The notes: generated by a model not told the origin, from the letters alone. Shown: positions 25,607 to 34,929, numbered from the stretch's first letter. The stretch: DNA of 64,000 nt from Anaerolineae bacterium (GCA_025060135.1 JANXCY010000003.1:1-64000); one strand, 5' to 3'. Program-made: numbers and translations.

Positions 25607-25993
25607 TCATGCCTCTACTCCCAGCACCCGGTTCACGCTGTCAATCAATTCCTGGGGGCCAAACGGCTTAGTGATATAGTCGTCCACCTTCGCGATATGG
25701 AGGCCCAGGACTTTATCGATGCTTTGTGCTTTCGCCGTAACGATGATGACCGGGATGTGGCGCAATTCTTCATCGGCTTTCATATGCTGGTAGACTTCCC
25801 ATCCATCCATATCCGGCATCATCAGGTCTAGAAGGACCAGGTCTGGCTTGACCTGCCGCACCATCTCCAGGCCCTCCCGTCCCCCCACCACACCGATGAG
25901 TTCAAACCCCCTGCGCCCGAGGATGAGTCGGACCAGGTCAATCATCTCCGGCTCATCCTCAATGCAGACGATTTTTTTGCGCGCCTCGGCCAT
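25607..25993 (-). CDS. Single-domain response regulator (CheY-like)
   Basis: The 128-residue receiver domain stands alone with no output domain. Landmarks: acidic pocket CIEDEPEM, phospho-acceptor Asp in LVLLDLMMPDMDGW near 55, conserved Thr in VIIVTAKA near 85, and Lys in DYITKPFG near 107. It probably passes a phosphoryl signal by protein contact. I chose the ATG at 25993, which has a GGGAGG box upstream; an in-frame ATG at 26053 would add 20 residues foreign to the fold and run through AT-rich promoter-like DNA. The partner kinase is not adjacent. Confidence 0.9.
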   Translation of the reverse strand: MAEARKKIVCIEDEPEMIDLVRLILGRRGFELIGVVGGREGLEMVRQVKPDLVLLDLMMPDMDGWEVYQHMKADEELRHIPVIIVTAKAQSIDKVLGLHIAKVDDYITKPFGPQELIDSVNRVLGVEA

Positions 25994-26025
25994 GGGAGCC
26001 TCCCTCTGTGTCAGACTATATATTA

Positions 26026-26053
26026 ACTTTACCACTATTAGCCGAAAAGTCAA
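26026..26053 (-). promoter_or_regulatory. Candidate promoter for the single-domain response regulator
   Basis: On the minus strand, TTGACT (26048-26053) and TAAAGT (26026-26031) are spaced 16 bp in an AT-rich 104-bp gap. The -10 is a weak match (4 of 6). The transcript would start near 26019. Confidence 0.35.
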
Positions 26054-26097
26054 CTACAATTATAGGATACCAGAGGTTGCTGGTTTTTTCAAGAGGT

Positions 26098-27324
26098 TTA
26101 ACTGAACTGCAACGGCTTCGTAACCCGCTGCCCTCGCGTGAGGACTTCGTGATAAATATTCACCAGTTGCCGCCCGGCCCGCTCCCAGGAGAAATGGCGC
26201 AGCGCCCGTTGTCGTAGTCCCTCGCCCAGTGCCCGACGCAAGTCAGGCCGGTCCACCAGGGCTTCAATGGCATCGGCCAGTGCATCGGGGCTACCCGGGG
26301 GACTGGCATATACGCCCAGGGAACCCAGGTACTCCCGACTGACTGGCGTATCAAAGGCGACGGTCGGCAACGCCATAGCCATATAGTTCAAAATCTTGCC
26401 GCTCCCCTCGGTGGCCGAGAGTTTCGGAGCCACAGCGATGTCGCCCAGGGCAAGATGGGCCGGGCTCTCTTCGTAGCGGACCTTGCCGGTGAAGACCACC
26501 CGGTTGTCCACGCCCAGTTGGCGGGCCTGGGTCCGGTAGTGCTCCTCCGACGGGAAGCCGCCGATCAGGAAATAGACCTCCCGACCTCTTTCCTGAATCC
26601 GTCGGGCGGCCTGCAGAAGTTGGGGGATCCCCTGCCAGTCGGCCAGAAGCCCCAAGTAGACGACAACGGTGGCCTGGGGCGGAATCCCCCATGCGGCCCG
26701 GCGGGCGGCCACTTCCCCCGGTGAGAGCACCCCGGGCCGGAAAAAGTCGGCGTTGACGCAATCGGGGAGAGGACGGATGCGGACCGAATCCCCCAGATGA
26801 CTCAACTGGACCGCCCCCTGCTGGGTGCTGGTAATAATCACGTCCGCCATTTCGTTGATGCGCTCCTCCAGCAGGCGCACCCAACGATACCATGGTCCCT
26901 GGGGGTTCAGAAACCGGTGGTCCACCATCTCTCCGGTCAGGCTTCCCTGCCGGTCAAAGACAACGGGTAACCCCTGAAGCCGGCCCAGCACCCGACCGAT
27001 CAAGGCGCCCTCGTAAAGGTGGCCGTGAATAAGGTCAAAGCGGCGACGCAGAAGAAGGCCCAGTACTCGCCAGGCCAGGAACACGTCAAAGGCCAATTTG
27101 TGCAGACTGGAGCCGACCTCATAGTCGGCCCGCCAGGGGGTGGGACGACAACGGATGATCTCCAGCCCGGGGATGTCCCGCCCCAGGTAGTACGTAGCAA
27201 TGGTAACTTGATGCCCCAGCCGCTGTAGAACCCGCGCCTCCTCCAGGATGCGAACATGACAGCCGTAGTCCATAAAAAAGGAAGTCGGCGCAATCATCAG
27301 GATGCGCAGGGGGCCAATCATCAT
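26098..27324 (-). CDS. Glycosyltransferase family 4
   Basis: The 408-residue GT-B enzyme opens GPLRILMIAPTSFFMDYGCH, with LIHGHLYEGALIG near 100 and a donor domain starting VVVYLGLLADWQGIPQLLQAA near 225. The late motif is ALGDIAVAPKLSATEGSGKI followed by LNYMAMALPTVAFDTPVSREYLG (around 300-330), replacing the usual P-S-x-x-E with A-P-K-L-x-x-T-E-G, as in some trehalose/mannosyl GT4s. It probably builds a surface glycan or glycolipid. It lies upstream of the response regulator on the same strand with an AT-rich gap. Confidence 0.88.
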   Translation of the reverse strand: MMIGPLRILMIAPTSFFMDYGCHVRILEEARVLQRLGHQVTIATYYLGRDIPGLEIIRCRPTPWRADYEVGSSLHKLAFDVFLAWRVLGLLLRRRFDLIHGHLYEGALIGRVLGRLQGLPVVFDRQGSLTGEMVDHRFLNPQGPWYRWVRLLEERINEMADVIITSTQQGAVQLSHLGDSVRIRPLPDCVNADFFRPGVLSPGEVAARRAAWGIPPQATVVVYLGLLADWQGIPQLLQAARRIQERGREVYFLIGGFPSEEHYRTQARQLGVDNRVVFTGKVRYEESPAHLALGDIAVAPKLSATEGSGKILNYMAMALPTVAFDTPVSREYLGSLGVYASPPGSPDALADAIEALVDRPDLRRALGEGLRQRALRHFSWERAGRQLVNIYHEVLTRGQRVTKPLQFS

Positions 27325-27481
27325 CCCGTAATCTCAGAAGCCGGAATACTCAACATCAGGGTTGCGTGTGGTTTTCTTGGGTGATCCATAGGGCCAGTTG
27401 TTCACAAACCGAGCAGCCTGGGCTACCGGGCAAACAGCGTACATCCAGCCAGAGTGGAGTGCTGAGGAGTTCCAGATGATG

Positions 27482-28483
27482 CTAAGGACTCCTATTCCCC
27501 TCCGGGGGACGGCGACGAACGAGGTCTCCGAAAAACATCCGGGCTATCTGTTCCCCCATGCTGGGGAAAGGAACCGGCTCACCGGCCCCCTCAGGCATTC
27601 CCCGGGCCCGTTCCTGGAGCCAGCGGGCCCGGCCCCAAGCGGCCTGGGTATAGGCGCTCTCCAGCGCCTGTTCATCGTTCTCCAGCAACCACTGTCGGAT
27701 GCGGCTCACTTCTTCCAGAAACATATCCAGCCGCCGAAGGAGGTTCTCCCGGTTCAGGAGCGTTTCCATCCGCCAGGCCGCAGCATCGGCGACCACCGGC
27801 CCCGTCAGCAAGGCGAAGTGGTAGCCCAGCAGTTTGCGCATATCGGTCCAGCCGGGGCTTTCCACCAGGGTGCGTAACAGCGCGACGGCAATAAAGGTTG
27901 GTAGGTCCGCCGCGCCAGCCTGTAACCCATCGCACTCTATCGGGTCCATAAAGAGCGGGCGGGCGCCGATAGCCTGGATCAGGCCCAAGAGGGCCGTTAC
28001 TGCATCGGGGTCGGTATCGGCAGCGGGTGTGATACAGTAGAAGCCATCTTCAAAAAGGTCGGCCCGGGCGGCATCTGCCCCCATCAGCGGCTCATTCACC
28101 GGGGCCTTGGGGCCAGGAATGGGCAGGCCGGTTACAAAACGCACGTGTGCCGGAAGCGACTTCCGCGCCCATTCCAGGACTGGCACCTTAAGGGTCGCCG
28201 TGTCGGTTACCACACATCCCTCTTCCAGATGCGGTCCCACTACTCCCAGGGTCTCCCGCACTGCTGGGAGCGGCAGAGCCAGGATGACCATAGCCGCCTG
28301 TTCACAGGCAGCAGGGAGGTTCCAGTGAGTCTTGCTCACCGCTCCCCGCTGGGCCGCCTTGCGGGCCACTGTCGGGTCGATATCGTGCCCTATCACCTCC
28401 AGTGAGGGCTCCCGCTTCCGCAGGGCCAGCCCAATGGAACTGCCCACACATCCCAGGCCGATGATGGTAATACGGGTATTCAT
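27482..28483 (-). CDS. tyrA: Prephenate/arogenate dehydrogenase family protein
   Basis: The 333-residue protein has an N-terminal NAD(P)-binding fold, ITIIGLGCVGSSIGLALRK (residues 5-23), and VIGHDIDP. ALPLPAVRETLGVVGPHL and CVVTDTATLKVPVLEWA (~95-115) follow, with FVTGLPIPGP in place of the usual G-x-H-P-M(A)G-x-E motif. The catalytic His segment is therefore changed: GLPIPGPKAP has no His where TyrA normally has one. It may be a divergent TyrA or a related dehydrogenase with another substrate. Helical residues 180-320 match the TyrA dimerisation domain. The ATG lies 4 bp after the stop of the DUF4013 gene, so they are probably co-transcribed. Confidence 0.75.
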   Translation of the reverse strand: MNTRITIIGLGCVGSSIGLALRKREPSLEVIGHDIDPTVARKAAQRGAVSKTHWNLPAACEQAAMVILALPLPAVRETLGVVGPHLEEGCVVTDTATLKVPVLEWARKSLPAHVRFVTGLPIPGPKAPVNEPLMGADAARADLFEDGFYCITPAADTDPDAVTALLGLIQAIGARPLFMDPIECDGLQAGAADLPTFIAVALLRTLVESPGWTDMRKLLGYHFALLTGPVVADAAAWRMETLLNRENLLRRLDMFLEEVSRIRQWLLENDEQALESAYTQAAWGRARWLQERARGMPEGAGEPVPFPSMGEQIARMFFGDLVRRRPPEGNRSP

Positions 28484-28487
28484 TGTT

Positions 28488-29234
28488 CTATTCCGTAGTC
28501 CGTATTGCGTAGTCCCTCCACACCAGTCCGAAGAGCGCGGCGGCGACCAGCGTGGTGTAGAACGCCATCGGTGCCGCCAGAATCGGCACCAACCAGCACA
28601 GGCACATAGTGGAGTACACCCCCATCAAAATCAGGTAGATCAAAAGCGTAATCCCGAACAGCAGAATCCAGACGATCAGGTATTCCCACCCTCGCTCCCG
28701 AAGGACGGCCCACCAGCGGCGGACCTGGAAGGCGGCCCCCAATCGGTCCTCGGCGACAAAATGAGCCGTAGCCGCTGGCAGGGGGATGAGACCCAGGAAA
28801 AAGAGTAACGAACCCACCAGGTAGGAGAGGAAATAAACGCCTATCAGGACAAAGAAAGAGAACAGCAAGGCATCAGGTGGCTGACGTTCTGCCAGCGGGA
28901 TCATGCCGAAAGAGCCGACCATGTATAACATAAAACCACCCACCAAGATTACAGTTCCGGGCAGGAGGTACACCAGGCCGACCACCCACGCGCGCAGGCC
29001 GTCCACGAAGAGCCGGCCCCAATTTTCCCAGGGAGGGAGACTCGGCTCATCCCCGCGAATGACCCGGCGCATCAGATCTACGGCATAGCCATAGATGAAG
29101 AGCACCGGCACAATCGGGACGACCCAGCCCGCAAAGAGCAGGGCGCAACCAACAATGAACCGGTTGGCCCAATCGTGCCCCTGGAAGGGGAAGCGGAAAA
29201 GGGACGTCAGGTTGGAAAGTATGTGGCGGTCCAT
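28488..29234 (-). CDS. DUF4013 family membrane protein
   Basis: The 248-residue protein has about six membrane segments, including FIVGCALLFAGWVVPIVPVL near 27 and LVYLLPGTVILVGGFML near 90. The DUF4013 hallmark GYAVDLMRRVIRGDEPSLPPW lies near 50. The family is found in many bacteria and archaea and its role is unknown. Its last codons (DYAIRTTE and stop) are encoded by an 'attccgtagtccgtattgcg' type dispersed repeat at 28490-28515, so the natural C-terminus may have been replaced. It lies directly downstream of a decayed GxxExxY gene. Confidence 0.85.
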   Translation of the reverse strand: MDRHILSNLTSLFRFPFQGHDWANRFIVGCALLFAGWVVPIVPVLFIYGYAVDLMRRVIRGDEPSLPPWENWGRLFVDGLRAWVVGLVYLLPGTVILVGGFMLYMVGSFGMIPLAERQPPDALLFSFFVLIGVYFLSYLVGSLLFFLGLIPLPAATAHFVAEDRLGAAFQVRRWWAVLRERGWEYLIVWILLFGITLLIYLILMGVYSTMCLCWLVPILAAPMAFYTTLVAAALFGLVWRDYAIRTTE

Positions 29235-29255
29235 AATCGGCCTCCTGTGATGGGC

Positions 29256-29444
29256 TCACATGAAGATACGGCTCACAACTTCAATGGGGATTGGCACCTG
29301 CCGCGCCACCCGAAGGCCGGCCTGTTGCAAACGATGGGCCAGCAGCACTTCGTAGACGCTCTCCGGCAAGCCAGGCCCTAACTCCCGATGTCACTGCACA
29401 GCAGTATCTGCAACGATCCGACCAATCTCATTCTCGTTCATCAT
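29256..29444 (-). pseudogene. Decayed, truncated GxxExxY family gene
   Basis: Read on the minus strand from ATG 29444, the frame gives MMNENEIGRIVADTAVQ, an in-frame TGA, then HRELGPGLPESVYEVLLAHR and a further RQVPIPIEVVSRIFM before TGA at 29256-29258. GLPESVY is the exact GxxExxY signature, and ENEIG...HRELGPGL is the usual start of this ~125-residue PDDEXK-like family. Here the gene is interrupted by one nonsense codon and cut after ~62 codons, losing the charged second half. It lies between a 'cacggagaacacggag' inverted repeat (29453-29536) and the DUF4013 start. I infer a dead remnant; the alternative of sequencing error would explain the stop but not the truncation. Confidence 0.75.
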
Positions 29445-29452
29445 TTACCTCC

Positions 29453-29536
29453 CACAAAGACACGGAGAACACGGAGTTGCCTCGTGCCTTTGTGTCTCCG
29501 TGTGAGCATCAGCCGCACACCAAGACACGAGAACAG
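29453..29536. repeat. 'cacaaagacacggag' inverted repeat beside the GxxExxY remnant
   Basis: Purine-rich CACAAAGACACGGAG (29453 on) faces its approximate complement at 29483-29504, and a third related copy (CACCAAGACACGAGAACAG) lies at 29518-29536. The element resembles that at 23711-23814 and lies 9 bp upstream of the pseudogene's ATG. Confidence 0.7.
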
Positions 29537-29542
29537 ATTCCC

Positions 29543-30061
29543 TCATGCCCGCCCATCTGCTCCCTGGAGGAGGGCCAGGAGACGGTCTTCCTCGTTCTCC
29601 GGCGGGCCGGGAGGGTCATGGTGGCGGCGGATGAGCGCGATGGTGAGCGGGGAACATCCGACCCGGGCCGCCCACTCCGCCCCGATTTCGGCGTGCCGTT
29701 GATAGACCACGAAAGGCCGCCGCCAGCCCTGAGAGGTGCCCTCGCTGAGCCGGTCCAGCCAGCGGGGCGCCCATCGCTCCAGCAGGACCACCGCTACCCG
29801 TACCCACAGGGGGGGAGGCCCAGCGGCCTTTCCCACATCGTGCAGGAGGGCGGCCACCAGCAGGTCCGGCGGCTGGGGCCCCTGCTTTACCAGCGCCTGA
29901 TAGACCCTCAGCGCGTGGCGCCGGTCCGGCGCGGGCATCCGGCGAAAGAGGGCCTGCTGGGCCGGGGTGAGGAGCCGAAGGGCGACGTCCGCATCGCCCC
30001 GGGCCAGCGGAGCCGTCAGGGCGGCGAAGAACTGGCGCACCCGATAGGCCGCCTGTCCCAT
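29543..30061 (-). CDS. HD domain phosphohydrolase-like protein
   Basis: The 172-residue protein carries the HD metal-binding pattern: RRHALRVYQAL near 47, LLVAALLHDVGKAAGPPPLW near 68, YQRHAEIGAEWAARVG near 120, and LIRRHHDPPG near 145. These His/Asp residues coordinate divalent metals in phosphatases and phosphodiesterases. The substrate is unknown; a nucleotide or a stored phosphate ester is possible. The ATG at 30061 shares one base with the upstream protease stop (TGATG), so I chose it over a TTG at 30070. It is the last gene of a UXS-M50-HD operon. Confidence 0.88.
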   Translation of the reverse strand: MGQAAYRVRQFFAALTAPLARGDADVALRLLTPAQQALFRRMPAPDRRHALRVYQALVKQGPQPPDLLVAALLHDVGKAAGPPPLWVRVAVVLLERWAPRWLDRLSEGTSQGWRRPFVVYQRHAEIGAEWAARVGCSPLTIALIRRHHDPPGPPENEEDRLLALLQGADGRA

Positions 30062-30702
30062 CACAGCCAAAACAAGAGTATCTGGAGCGGGAGTTTCACC
30101 AGTCGGATCAGTAGTCCCACTAGGTCCAGCCCCAGGTAGGGGAGCAGGAAGAGCAGTCCCATCAGGACGTAGGGGCTATAAGGGCGAAAGGATAGGAAGA
30201 AGTCTCCCCATCGGGGAGGCAGAACGCCCACCAGAACCTTCTCCCCGTCCAGGGGGAAAAAGGGGAGCAGATTGAAAAGGGCCAGGTTCAGGCTGACATC
30301 GGCGATCAGAAACAACAGGGTTGCCAGATTCAGGCGCGTGAACTCCACATCGGCCAGGGATAGCCATCCCAACCGGAAGGGGAGGGCGCAGAGCATGGCC
30401 ACCACCAGGTTGGAGGCCGGCCCGGCGAAAGCTGAGAGCGCCATGCCCGTCCGGGGCGACGTCCGCATCCGGTAGGGGTTGACCGGTACGGGTTTGGCCC
30501 AGCCGAAGCCGGTCAGCAGGAGCAGGATGGCCCCCAGGATGTCCAGGTGTGCCAGCGGGTTCAGGCTCAGCCGCCCTTCCCAGCGGGGGGTGTCATCCCC
30601 CAGTTCGTGAGCCGACCAGGCGTGGGCCCATTCGTGGATGGGCATCCCCACCAGCAGGACGATCAACCGCGCCAGAAATGTAACCGGTGATAATCCCCCC
30701 AT
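30061..30702 (-). CDS. M50 family site-2-type membrane metalloprotease
   Basis: The 213-residue polytopic protein has the zinc motif IHEWAHAWSAHELGDDTP near 22 (HExxH) and the second ligand motif LFNLLPFFPLDGEKV near 162 (N-x-x-P-x-x-P-L-D-G). WEGRLSLNPLAHLD in between is typical of the FwdE/YwhC-like short M50 group. It should cleave membrane proteins within the bilayer, often anti-sigma factors, but no anti-sigma is nearby. It starts 8 bp after the UDP-glucuronate decarboxylase stop and is coupled to the HD gene downstream. Confidence 0.92.
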   Translation of the reverse strand: MGGLSPVTFLARLIVLLVGMPIHEWAHAWSAHELGDDTPRWEGRLSLNPLAHLDILGAILLLLTGFGWAKPVPVNPYRMRTSPRTGMALSAFAGPASNLVVAMLCALPFRLGWLSLADVEFTRLNLATLLFLIADVSLNLALFNLLPFFPLDGEKVLVGVLPPRWGDFFLSFRPYSPYVLMGLLFLLPYLGLDLVGLLIRLVKLPLQILLFWL

Positions 30703-30710
30703 AGCGGCCC

Positions 30711-31658
30711 TCAGGTTTGGAGTTTGTGCCGGAAATACGCCACCGTCTCCCGCAGGCCATCTTCCAGGGAGACCCGCGGTTCCCAGCCCAGCACCTTTCG
30801 GGCGCGGGTGATGTCCGGGCAGCGCCGCTGGGGGTCATCCCGGGTGCGGTCGTCGGCGGGGTGGACGAAGGTGATTTTCGAACGGCTGCCGGTGATTTCC
30901 AGAATCTTGTGGGCAAATTCCAGGATGGTCATCTCCTGGGGGTTGCCCAGGTTCACCGGTCGGGTCTCATCGGAGAAGAGCAGACGCACCAGCCCTTCCA
31001 CCATGTCAGAAATGTAGCAGAAGGAGCGGGTGCGGGTCCCGTCGTCATAGACGGTGAGCGGTTCGCCCCGCAGCGCCTGAGCGATAAAGTTGGGCACCAC
31101 CCGACCATCGTCCAGCCGCATCCGGGGGCCGTAGCAGTTGAAGATGCGGGCAATACGGGTGTCCAGGCCGTGATAACGGTGATAGGCCATGGTGAGCGCT
31201 TCGGCAAACCGCTTGCTCTCGTCGTAGACCCCCCGAGGACCCACAGGATTCACGTTCCCCCAGTAGTCTTCGGGTTGGGGATGGACCAGGGGGTCGCCGT
31301 AGACTTCGGAGGTGGAGGCCAGGAGAAAACGGGCCCCTTTGGCCAGCGCTACTCCCAGCGCGTTGTGGGTCCCCAGCGCGCCTACTTTCAGGGTTTGAAT
31401 GGGGTAGTTCAGGTAATCTACCGGGCTGGGGAGGCTGGCCAGATGGAGAACTGCGTCCAGCGGCCCAGCAATGTAGATGTAGTGGGTAACGTCATGCTTG
31501 ATGAAGTGGAACCGTTCATGGCCAGCCAGGTGGGCGATGTTCTCCACGCTGCCGGTACTCAGGTTGTCCATCGCGATGACTTCGTGGCCGTCTGCCAGGA
31601 GGCGGTCGCAGAGGTGGGAGCCGATGAACCCGGCCCCGCCAGTAATGAGAATTCGCAT
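30711..31658 (-). CDS. UDP-glucuronate decarboxylase / SDR NAD-sugar epimerase family
   Basis: The 315-residue extended SDR binds NAD through [17 protein letters not shown] (residues 5-21). The catalytic Y-x-x-x-K is [13 protein letters not shown] near 145, and [20 protein letters not shown] follows near 170. [13 protein letters not shown] and [16 protein letters not shown] are hallmarks of UDP-xylose synthase (UXS), which turns UDP-glucuronate into UDP-xylose. The Arg-rich C-terminal [20 protein letters not shown] also fits UXS. The product would feed the glycosyltransferases in this window. It heads the operon with the M50 protease and HD protein. Confidence 0.88.
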   Translation of the reverse strand: MRILITGGAGFIGSHLCDRLLADGHEVIAMDNLSTGSVENIAHLAGHERFHFIKHDVTHYIYIAGPLDAVLHLASLPSPVDYLNYPIQTLKVGALGTHNALGVALAKGARFLLASTSEVYGDPLVHPQPEDYWGNVNPVGPRGVYDESKRFAEALTMAYHRYHGLDTRIARIFNCYGPRMRLDDGRVVPNFIAQALRGEPLTVYDDGTRTRSFCYISDMVEGLVRLLFSDETRPVNLGNPQEMTILEFAHKILEITGSRSKITFVHPADDRTRDDPQRRCPDITRARKVLGWEPRVSLEDGLRETVAYFRHKLQT

Positions 31659-31745
31659 ACGGTCTCCTTATCGGGTGGATGATCGATGTTGTCCTTCCAT
31701 ACTTCTATTCTAACCGTTTAGCCTATCCTTGCAAGTCAAAAGAAA

Positions 31746-31786
31746 GGTTTTTCGTTGCGGCGGCAAAGCCGTCGCAACGAAAAACC
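31746..31786. terminator. Perfect hairpin downstream of nrdJ
   Basis: GGTTTTTCGTTGCG...CGCAACGAAAAACC forms a nearly perfect 18-bp stem with the loop CAAAG (41 nt). It lies about 110 bp after the nrdJ stop in the minus direction and upstream of the UXS gene. No long T-run follows, so it may be a terminator or a repeat hairpin. Confidence 0.6.
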
Positions 31787-31894
31787 ATTGTTTTGTTGGG
31801 CTGTGGGAAGCGGCCACAGGCCATGCAGAAGCGCCGCAGGCCCAAAGGCCGAAGTTGAGGGAGCGATGTTTTCCGGACTTCCGCATTCCAGTGG

Positions 31895-34363
31895 TCAGCA
31901 TTCGGTGTACCCGCAGGAATAGCATCGGCGGCACCCTTCTTCGCTGACCAGCGTCGCGTGGCCGCACTCCGGACAGAGGTCGCCCAGGGGGAAAAGGGGG
32001 AGTTGGGCAGAAGCTTCTCGGTCCGGCGGGGCTTCCAGCCCCAGGAACTCTGCCAGTACCTGTGCCACGCCATCGGGCAGCGACTGGACCCGGTCCCGAC
32101 CGAAACCGGTGGGTCGGCCCCCTCCGATGCCCCGCAACTGTCTCACCACCTGCTGGAGGCGACGACGGGCAGGCAGAGGAGACGGAATGCGCAAAACCAG
32201 GGAAATCAGCCGACCGATGGCTTCGGCGACGGCCGCCGTATCCGAGCCCGCCTTCCCCACATTCAGGAAGACCTCAAAGGGGTCTCCCTCGCCGTTGGTG
32301 TTCACGGTGATGTAGGCCGTGCCCAGCGGCGTGGTGATGCGGTACGTCTGTCCGTTCAGCACATGGGGCCGGGGCCGGACCTGGGTGGACAGCCCCATCT
32401 GTTTCAGCGTCTTCTCCTGCCGGACCTGCTCGGTTTCCAGGACTACCTTCTCCCGTGATCCGGTAACGTAGACGGTCAACCCCTTACACCCCAGTTTCCA
32501 GGCCAGCATGAAGGCCCGGGCCACGTCCTCGCGGGTGGCATCGGAGGGGAAGTTGATGGTTTTGGAGATGGCGGCGTCCACAAAGACCTGCAGCGCGGCC
32601 TGCATGCGGACATGCTCCTCCGCCGAGATGTCCCCGGCGACGACGAAGACCTCCCGAATCTCTGGTGGCACTCCCGGGACCTCCTGGCAACTGCCGGTCA
32701 GGAGCACATCCTGGAGGATGCGTTCCCGGAGGGTTTCGTCCAGCCCCGCCCGTTCCAGCGCCTGCAGGAACAGTGGGCTCACATAGCGCAGTTCCAGTTC
32801 CCGGTCTTCGTCGATCACCCGGCGGGTGTAGGCCAGCGCGAAGACGGGCTCGCATCCGTAGGCTTCACAGCCCGCGATGGTAGCGATGGTGCCGGTCGGC
32901 GCGATGGTTAACTGGGCCGCATTCCGGATGCCATATTGCCGGATGTCCTCCAGGACTCCGTCCCAATCCAGCGGAGGCCGCCCCCACTGCCCCAGGCGGG
33001 TGTACGGCACCAGAGGGGAGGGCGGAGTCCAACGGAGGTTCTGGGGGTCATAAAGGCTCCCCTCAATGGCCGGAAACGGGCCCCGTTCTCGGGCCAGGGC
33101 GATGCTGGCGCGCATCGCGTGGTAGCGGATAAACTCCATCACCTGGGAAGCCAGTTCCTGGGCTTCTTCGGTGCCGTAGCGGACCCGCAGCATGTACATC
33201 AGGTCGCCCAGGGCCATGATGCCCAGGCCGATGCGCCGGGTGCGTAGGGCGGCTTCTCGGAGTTGGGGGATGGCAGGGACATAGGCGTTGGCCTCCACTA
33301 CATCGTCCAGAAACCGCACTGCCTGCTCCACCGTCTGCTGCAATCCCTCCCAATCGATCGCCGCGCGGCCGTCGCCGTCCCTCCGCACGTGGCGGGCCAG
33401 GTTGATGGAGCCCAGACAGCAGTTCTCGTAAGGTAGCAACGGCTGTTCGCCGCAGGGGTTGGTCGCCTCGTAATCTCCCAGATGCGGGCAGGGGTTGGCC
33501 CGGTTCATTGTGTCCAGGAAGAGGATGCCTGGCTCGCCGTTCCGGTGGGCTCCGGCGACGATCTGGTCAAAGATTTCCCGCGCCCGTACGGTTTTGTAGA
33601 TGCGAATCGGGATGCCCGCCGCCTCCGCTGCTTCCAGAGAGCCCGAGAATTCCCGGTATCGGGGGGAAGTGATGTCGGGGAACCGCAGGGCCCACTCTTC
33701 GTCCCGTTCCACGGCCCACATGAACGCGTCGGTTACACCAACGGAAATGTTGAAATTCGTGATGGCATGTTCGGTAGATTTACAGGTAATGAATTCCTCA
33801 ATATCGGGATGGTCCACCCGCAGGACAGCCATATTGGCCCCCCGGCGGGTTCCACCCTGGCTGACGATCTCACAGGCCACGTCGTAGACCCGCATAAACC
33901 CCACCGGCCCGGTGGCCTTCCCGCCGCTGGAGAAGACCACCGTCCCTTTGGGCCGCAGGCGGGAAAAGGAAAAGCCGGTACCGCCGCCGGTCTGGTGGAT
34001 GAGCGCCATGTTGCGCAGGGTCTGGAAAATGCCATCGGGGTGGCGGCCCATATCGTCGCTGATGGGGAGGACAAAGCAAGCCGCCAGTTGTCCCAGAGGC
34101 GTCCCCGCTCCAGTAAAGGTGGGGGAATTGGGGATGAAGCGGAGCGAGGTCAACAGGTCGTAAAAGACCGCTTCGGCTTCCGCTACCTTGCCGTTCCAGG
34201 TGGACTCGGCGGCAGCAATATGTCGGGCCACCCGACGGAACATTTCCTCGACGGTCTCGGCGGGTTTCCCGTCGGGCCCTTTGCGGAGATACCGCCGTTT
34301 CAGGACTTCCAGCGCGTTGGGCGAAAAACGCGCTTCCAGCGAATCTGCAACTTCCTGTGCCAT
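31895..34363 (-). CDS. nrdJ: Class II (adenosylcobalamin-dependent) ribonucleotide reductase
   Basis: The 822-residue enzyme makes deoxyribonucleotides with a B12-derived radical and works with or without oxygen. The N-terminal part has [20 protein letters not shown] and the catalytic [12 protein letters not shown] near 75-90. [20 protein letters not shown] near 305 holds the active-site Cys/Glu, and [20 protein letters not shown] lies near 480. The C-terminal tail has two Cys pairs ([27 protein letters not shown]) that relay reducing equivalents, probably from thioredoxin (a gene is at 37561). It starts 12 bp after nrdR, in one operon under the promoter at 34930-34958. Confidence 0.95.
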   Translation of the reverse strand: MAQEVADSLEARFSPNALEVLKRRYLRKGPDGKPAETVEEMFRRVARHIAAAESTWNGKVAEAEAVFYDLLTSLRFIPNSPTFTGAGTPLGQLAACFVLPISDDMGRHPDGIFQTLRNMALIHQTGGGTGFSFSRLRPKGTVVFSSGGKATGPVGFMRVYDVACEIVSQGGTRRGANMAVLRVDHPDIEEFITCKSTEHAITNFNISVGVTDAFMWAVERDEEWALRFPDITSPRYREFSGSLEAAEAAGIPIRIYKTVRAREIFDQIVAGAHRNGEPGILFLDTMNRANPCPHLGDYEATNPCGEQPLLPYENCCLGSINLARHVRRDGDGRAAIDWEGLQQTVEQAVRFLDDVVEANAYVPAIPQLREAALRTRRIGLGIMALGDLMYMLRVRYGTEEAQELASQVMEFIRYHAMRASIALARERGPFPAIEGSLYDPQNLRWTPPSPLVPYTRLGQWGRPPLDWDGVLEDIRQYGIRNAAQLTIAPTGTIATIAGCEAYGCEPVFALAYTRRVIDEDRELELRYVSPLFLQALERAGLDETLRERILQDVLLTGSCQEVPGVPPEIREVFVVAGDISAEEHVRMQAALQVFVDAAISKTINFPSDATREDVARAFMLAWKLGCKGLTVYVTGSREKVVLETEQVRQEKTLKQMGLSTQVRPRPHVLNGQTYRITTPLGTAYITVNTNGEGDPFEVFLNVGKAGSDTAAVAEAIGRLISLVLRIPSPLPARRRLQQVVRQLRGIGGGRPTGFGRDRVQSLPDGVAQVLAEFLGLEAPPDREASAQLPLFPLGDLCPECGHATLVSEEGCRRCYSCGYTEC

Positions 34364-34375
34364 GGCTCCCTCCTG

Positions 34376-34843
34376 TTAGGCATCTCGGGTAGAGGATTCA
34401 CTTTCCAGTAAGCGGTTGATCTCGGCCCGGACGGCGGCCAGGTCTTCCAGTCCCAGGTAGACAATGGCGTAGCGGATATAGGAGACCGGGTCCAGTTCCC
34501 GCAGTTCGGCAATCACCCGGTCGCCGATGACCTTGCTGGAGACCTCGGTCTTGCCGGTCTGACGGATGTATTCTTCCACCCGGTCGGCCAGGCGTTCCAG
34601 TGCGTCGGCGGAGATGGGGCGGCGGGCGCAGGCGATGCGCAGGCCGGCCAGCAGTTTCTCCCGGTTGAATTCCTCCCGGCGGCCATCCCGCTTCACCACC
34701 AGCGGTGTGGTCAGCACTGCCCGTTCCAGGGTGGTGAAGCGCTGGCGGCACAGGGGACATTCTCGACGGCGGCGGATTCCTCGGGCATCGCGGTCGGTAG
34801 CAATCACTTTGGTGCGGCGGGCACCACAATATGGACAGTTCAT
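34376..34843 (-). CDS. nrdR: Ribonucleotide reductase transcriptional repressor NrdR
   Basis: The 155-residue protein has the N-terminal zinc ribbon MNCPYCGARRTKVIATD and RRRRECPLCRQRFTTLE (four Cys ligands), and the ATP-cone TPLVVKRDGRREEFNREKLL (~45-135). Length matches NrdR. It represses ribonucleotide reductase genes in response to the (d)ATP pool. It is the first gene of nrdR-nrdJ and has palindromic ATAT-centred boxes at 34873-34915 between the promoter and the start, which suggests self-repression. The C-terminus is rich in Glu/Ser. Confidence 0.96.
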   Translation of the reverse strand: MNCPYCGARRTKVIATDRDARGIRRRRECPLCRQRFTTLERAVLTTPLVVKRDGRREEFNREKLLAGLRIACARRPISADALERLADRVEEYIRQTGKTEVSSKVIGDRVIAELRELDPVSYIRYAIVYLGLEDLAAVRAEINRLLESESSTRDA

Positions 34844-34872
34844 GGGACTCCTTTCGTGAGGGGAAAGAAAAT

Positions 34873-34915
34873 CCCAGATATGGTGTTTCTTTTTTGTTAT
34901 ACCACCATATCTGGG
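34873..34915 (-). promoter_or_regulatory. Candidate NrdR operator (two ATAT-centred boxes)
   Basis: CCCAGATATGGTG (34873-34885) and its exact complement CACCATATCTGGG (34903-34915) form two 13-bp arms. Their ATAT centres are 29 bp apart, close to three helical turns. Each arm, extended, resembles part of the NrdR-box consensus (ACACxATAT). They lie from just after the predicted transcription start to 30 bp before nrdR, so bound NrdR could block initiation. A transcript hairpin is an alternative reading. Confidence 0.6.
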
Positions 34916-34929
34916 AGGTGGCGGTGTTT

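Noticed and set aside
30061-30070. TTG at 30070 as the HD protein start
   Set aside because: ATG 30061 forms a TGATG junction with the upstream stop, a better coupling signal.
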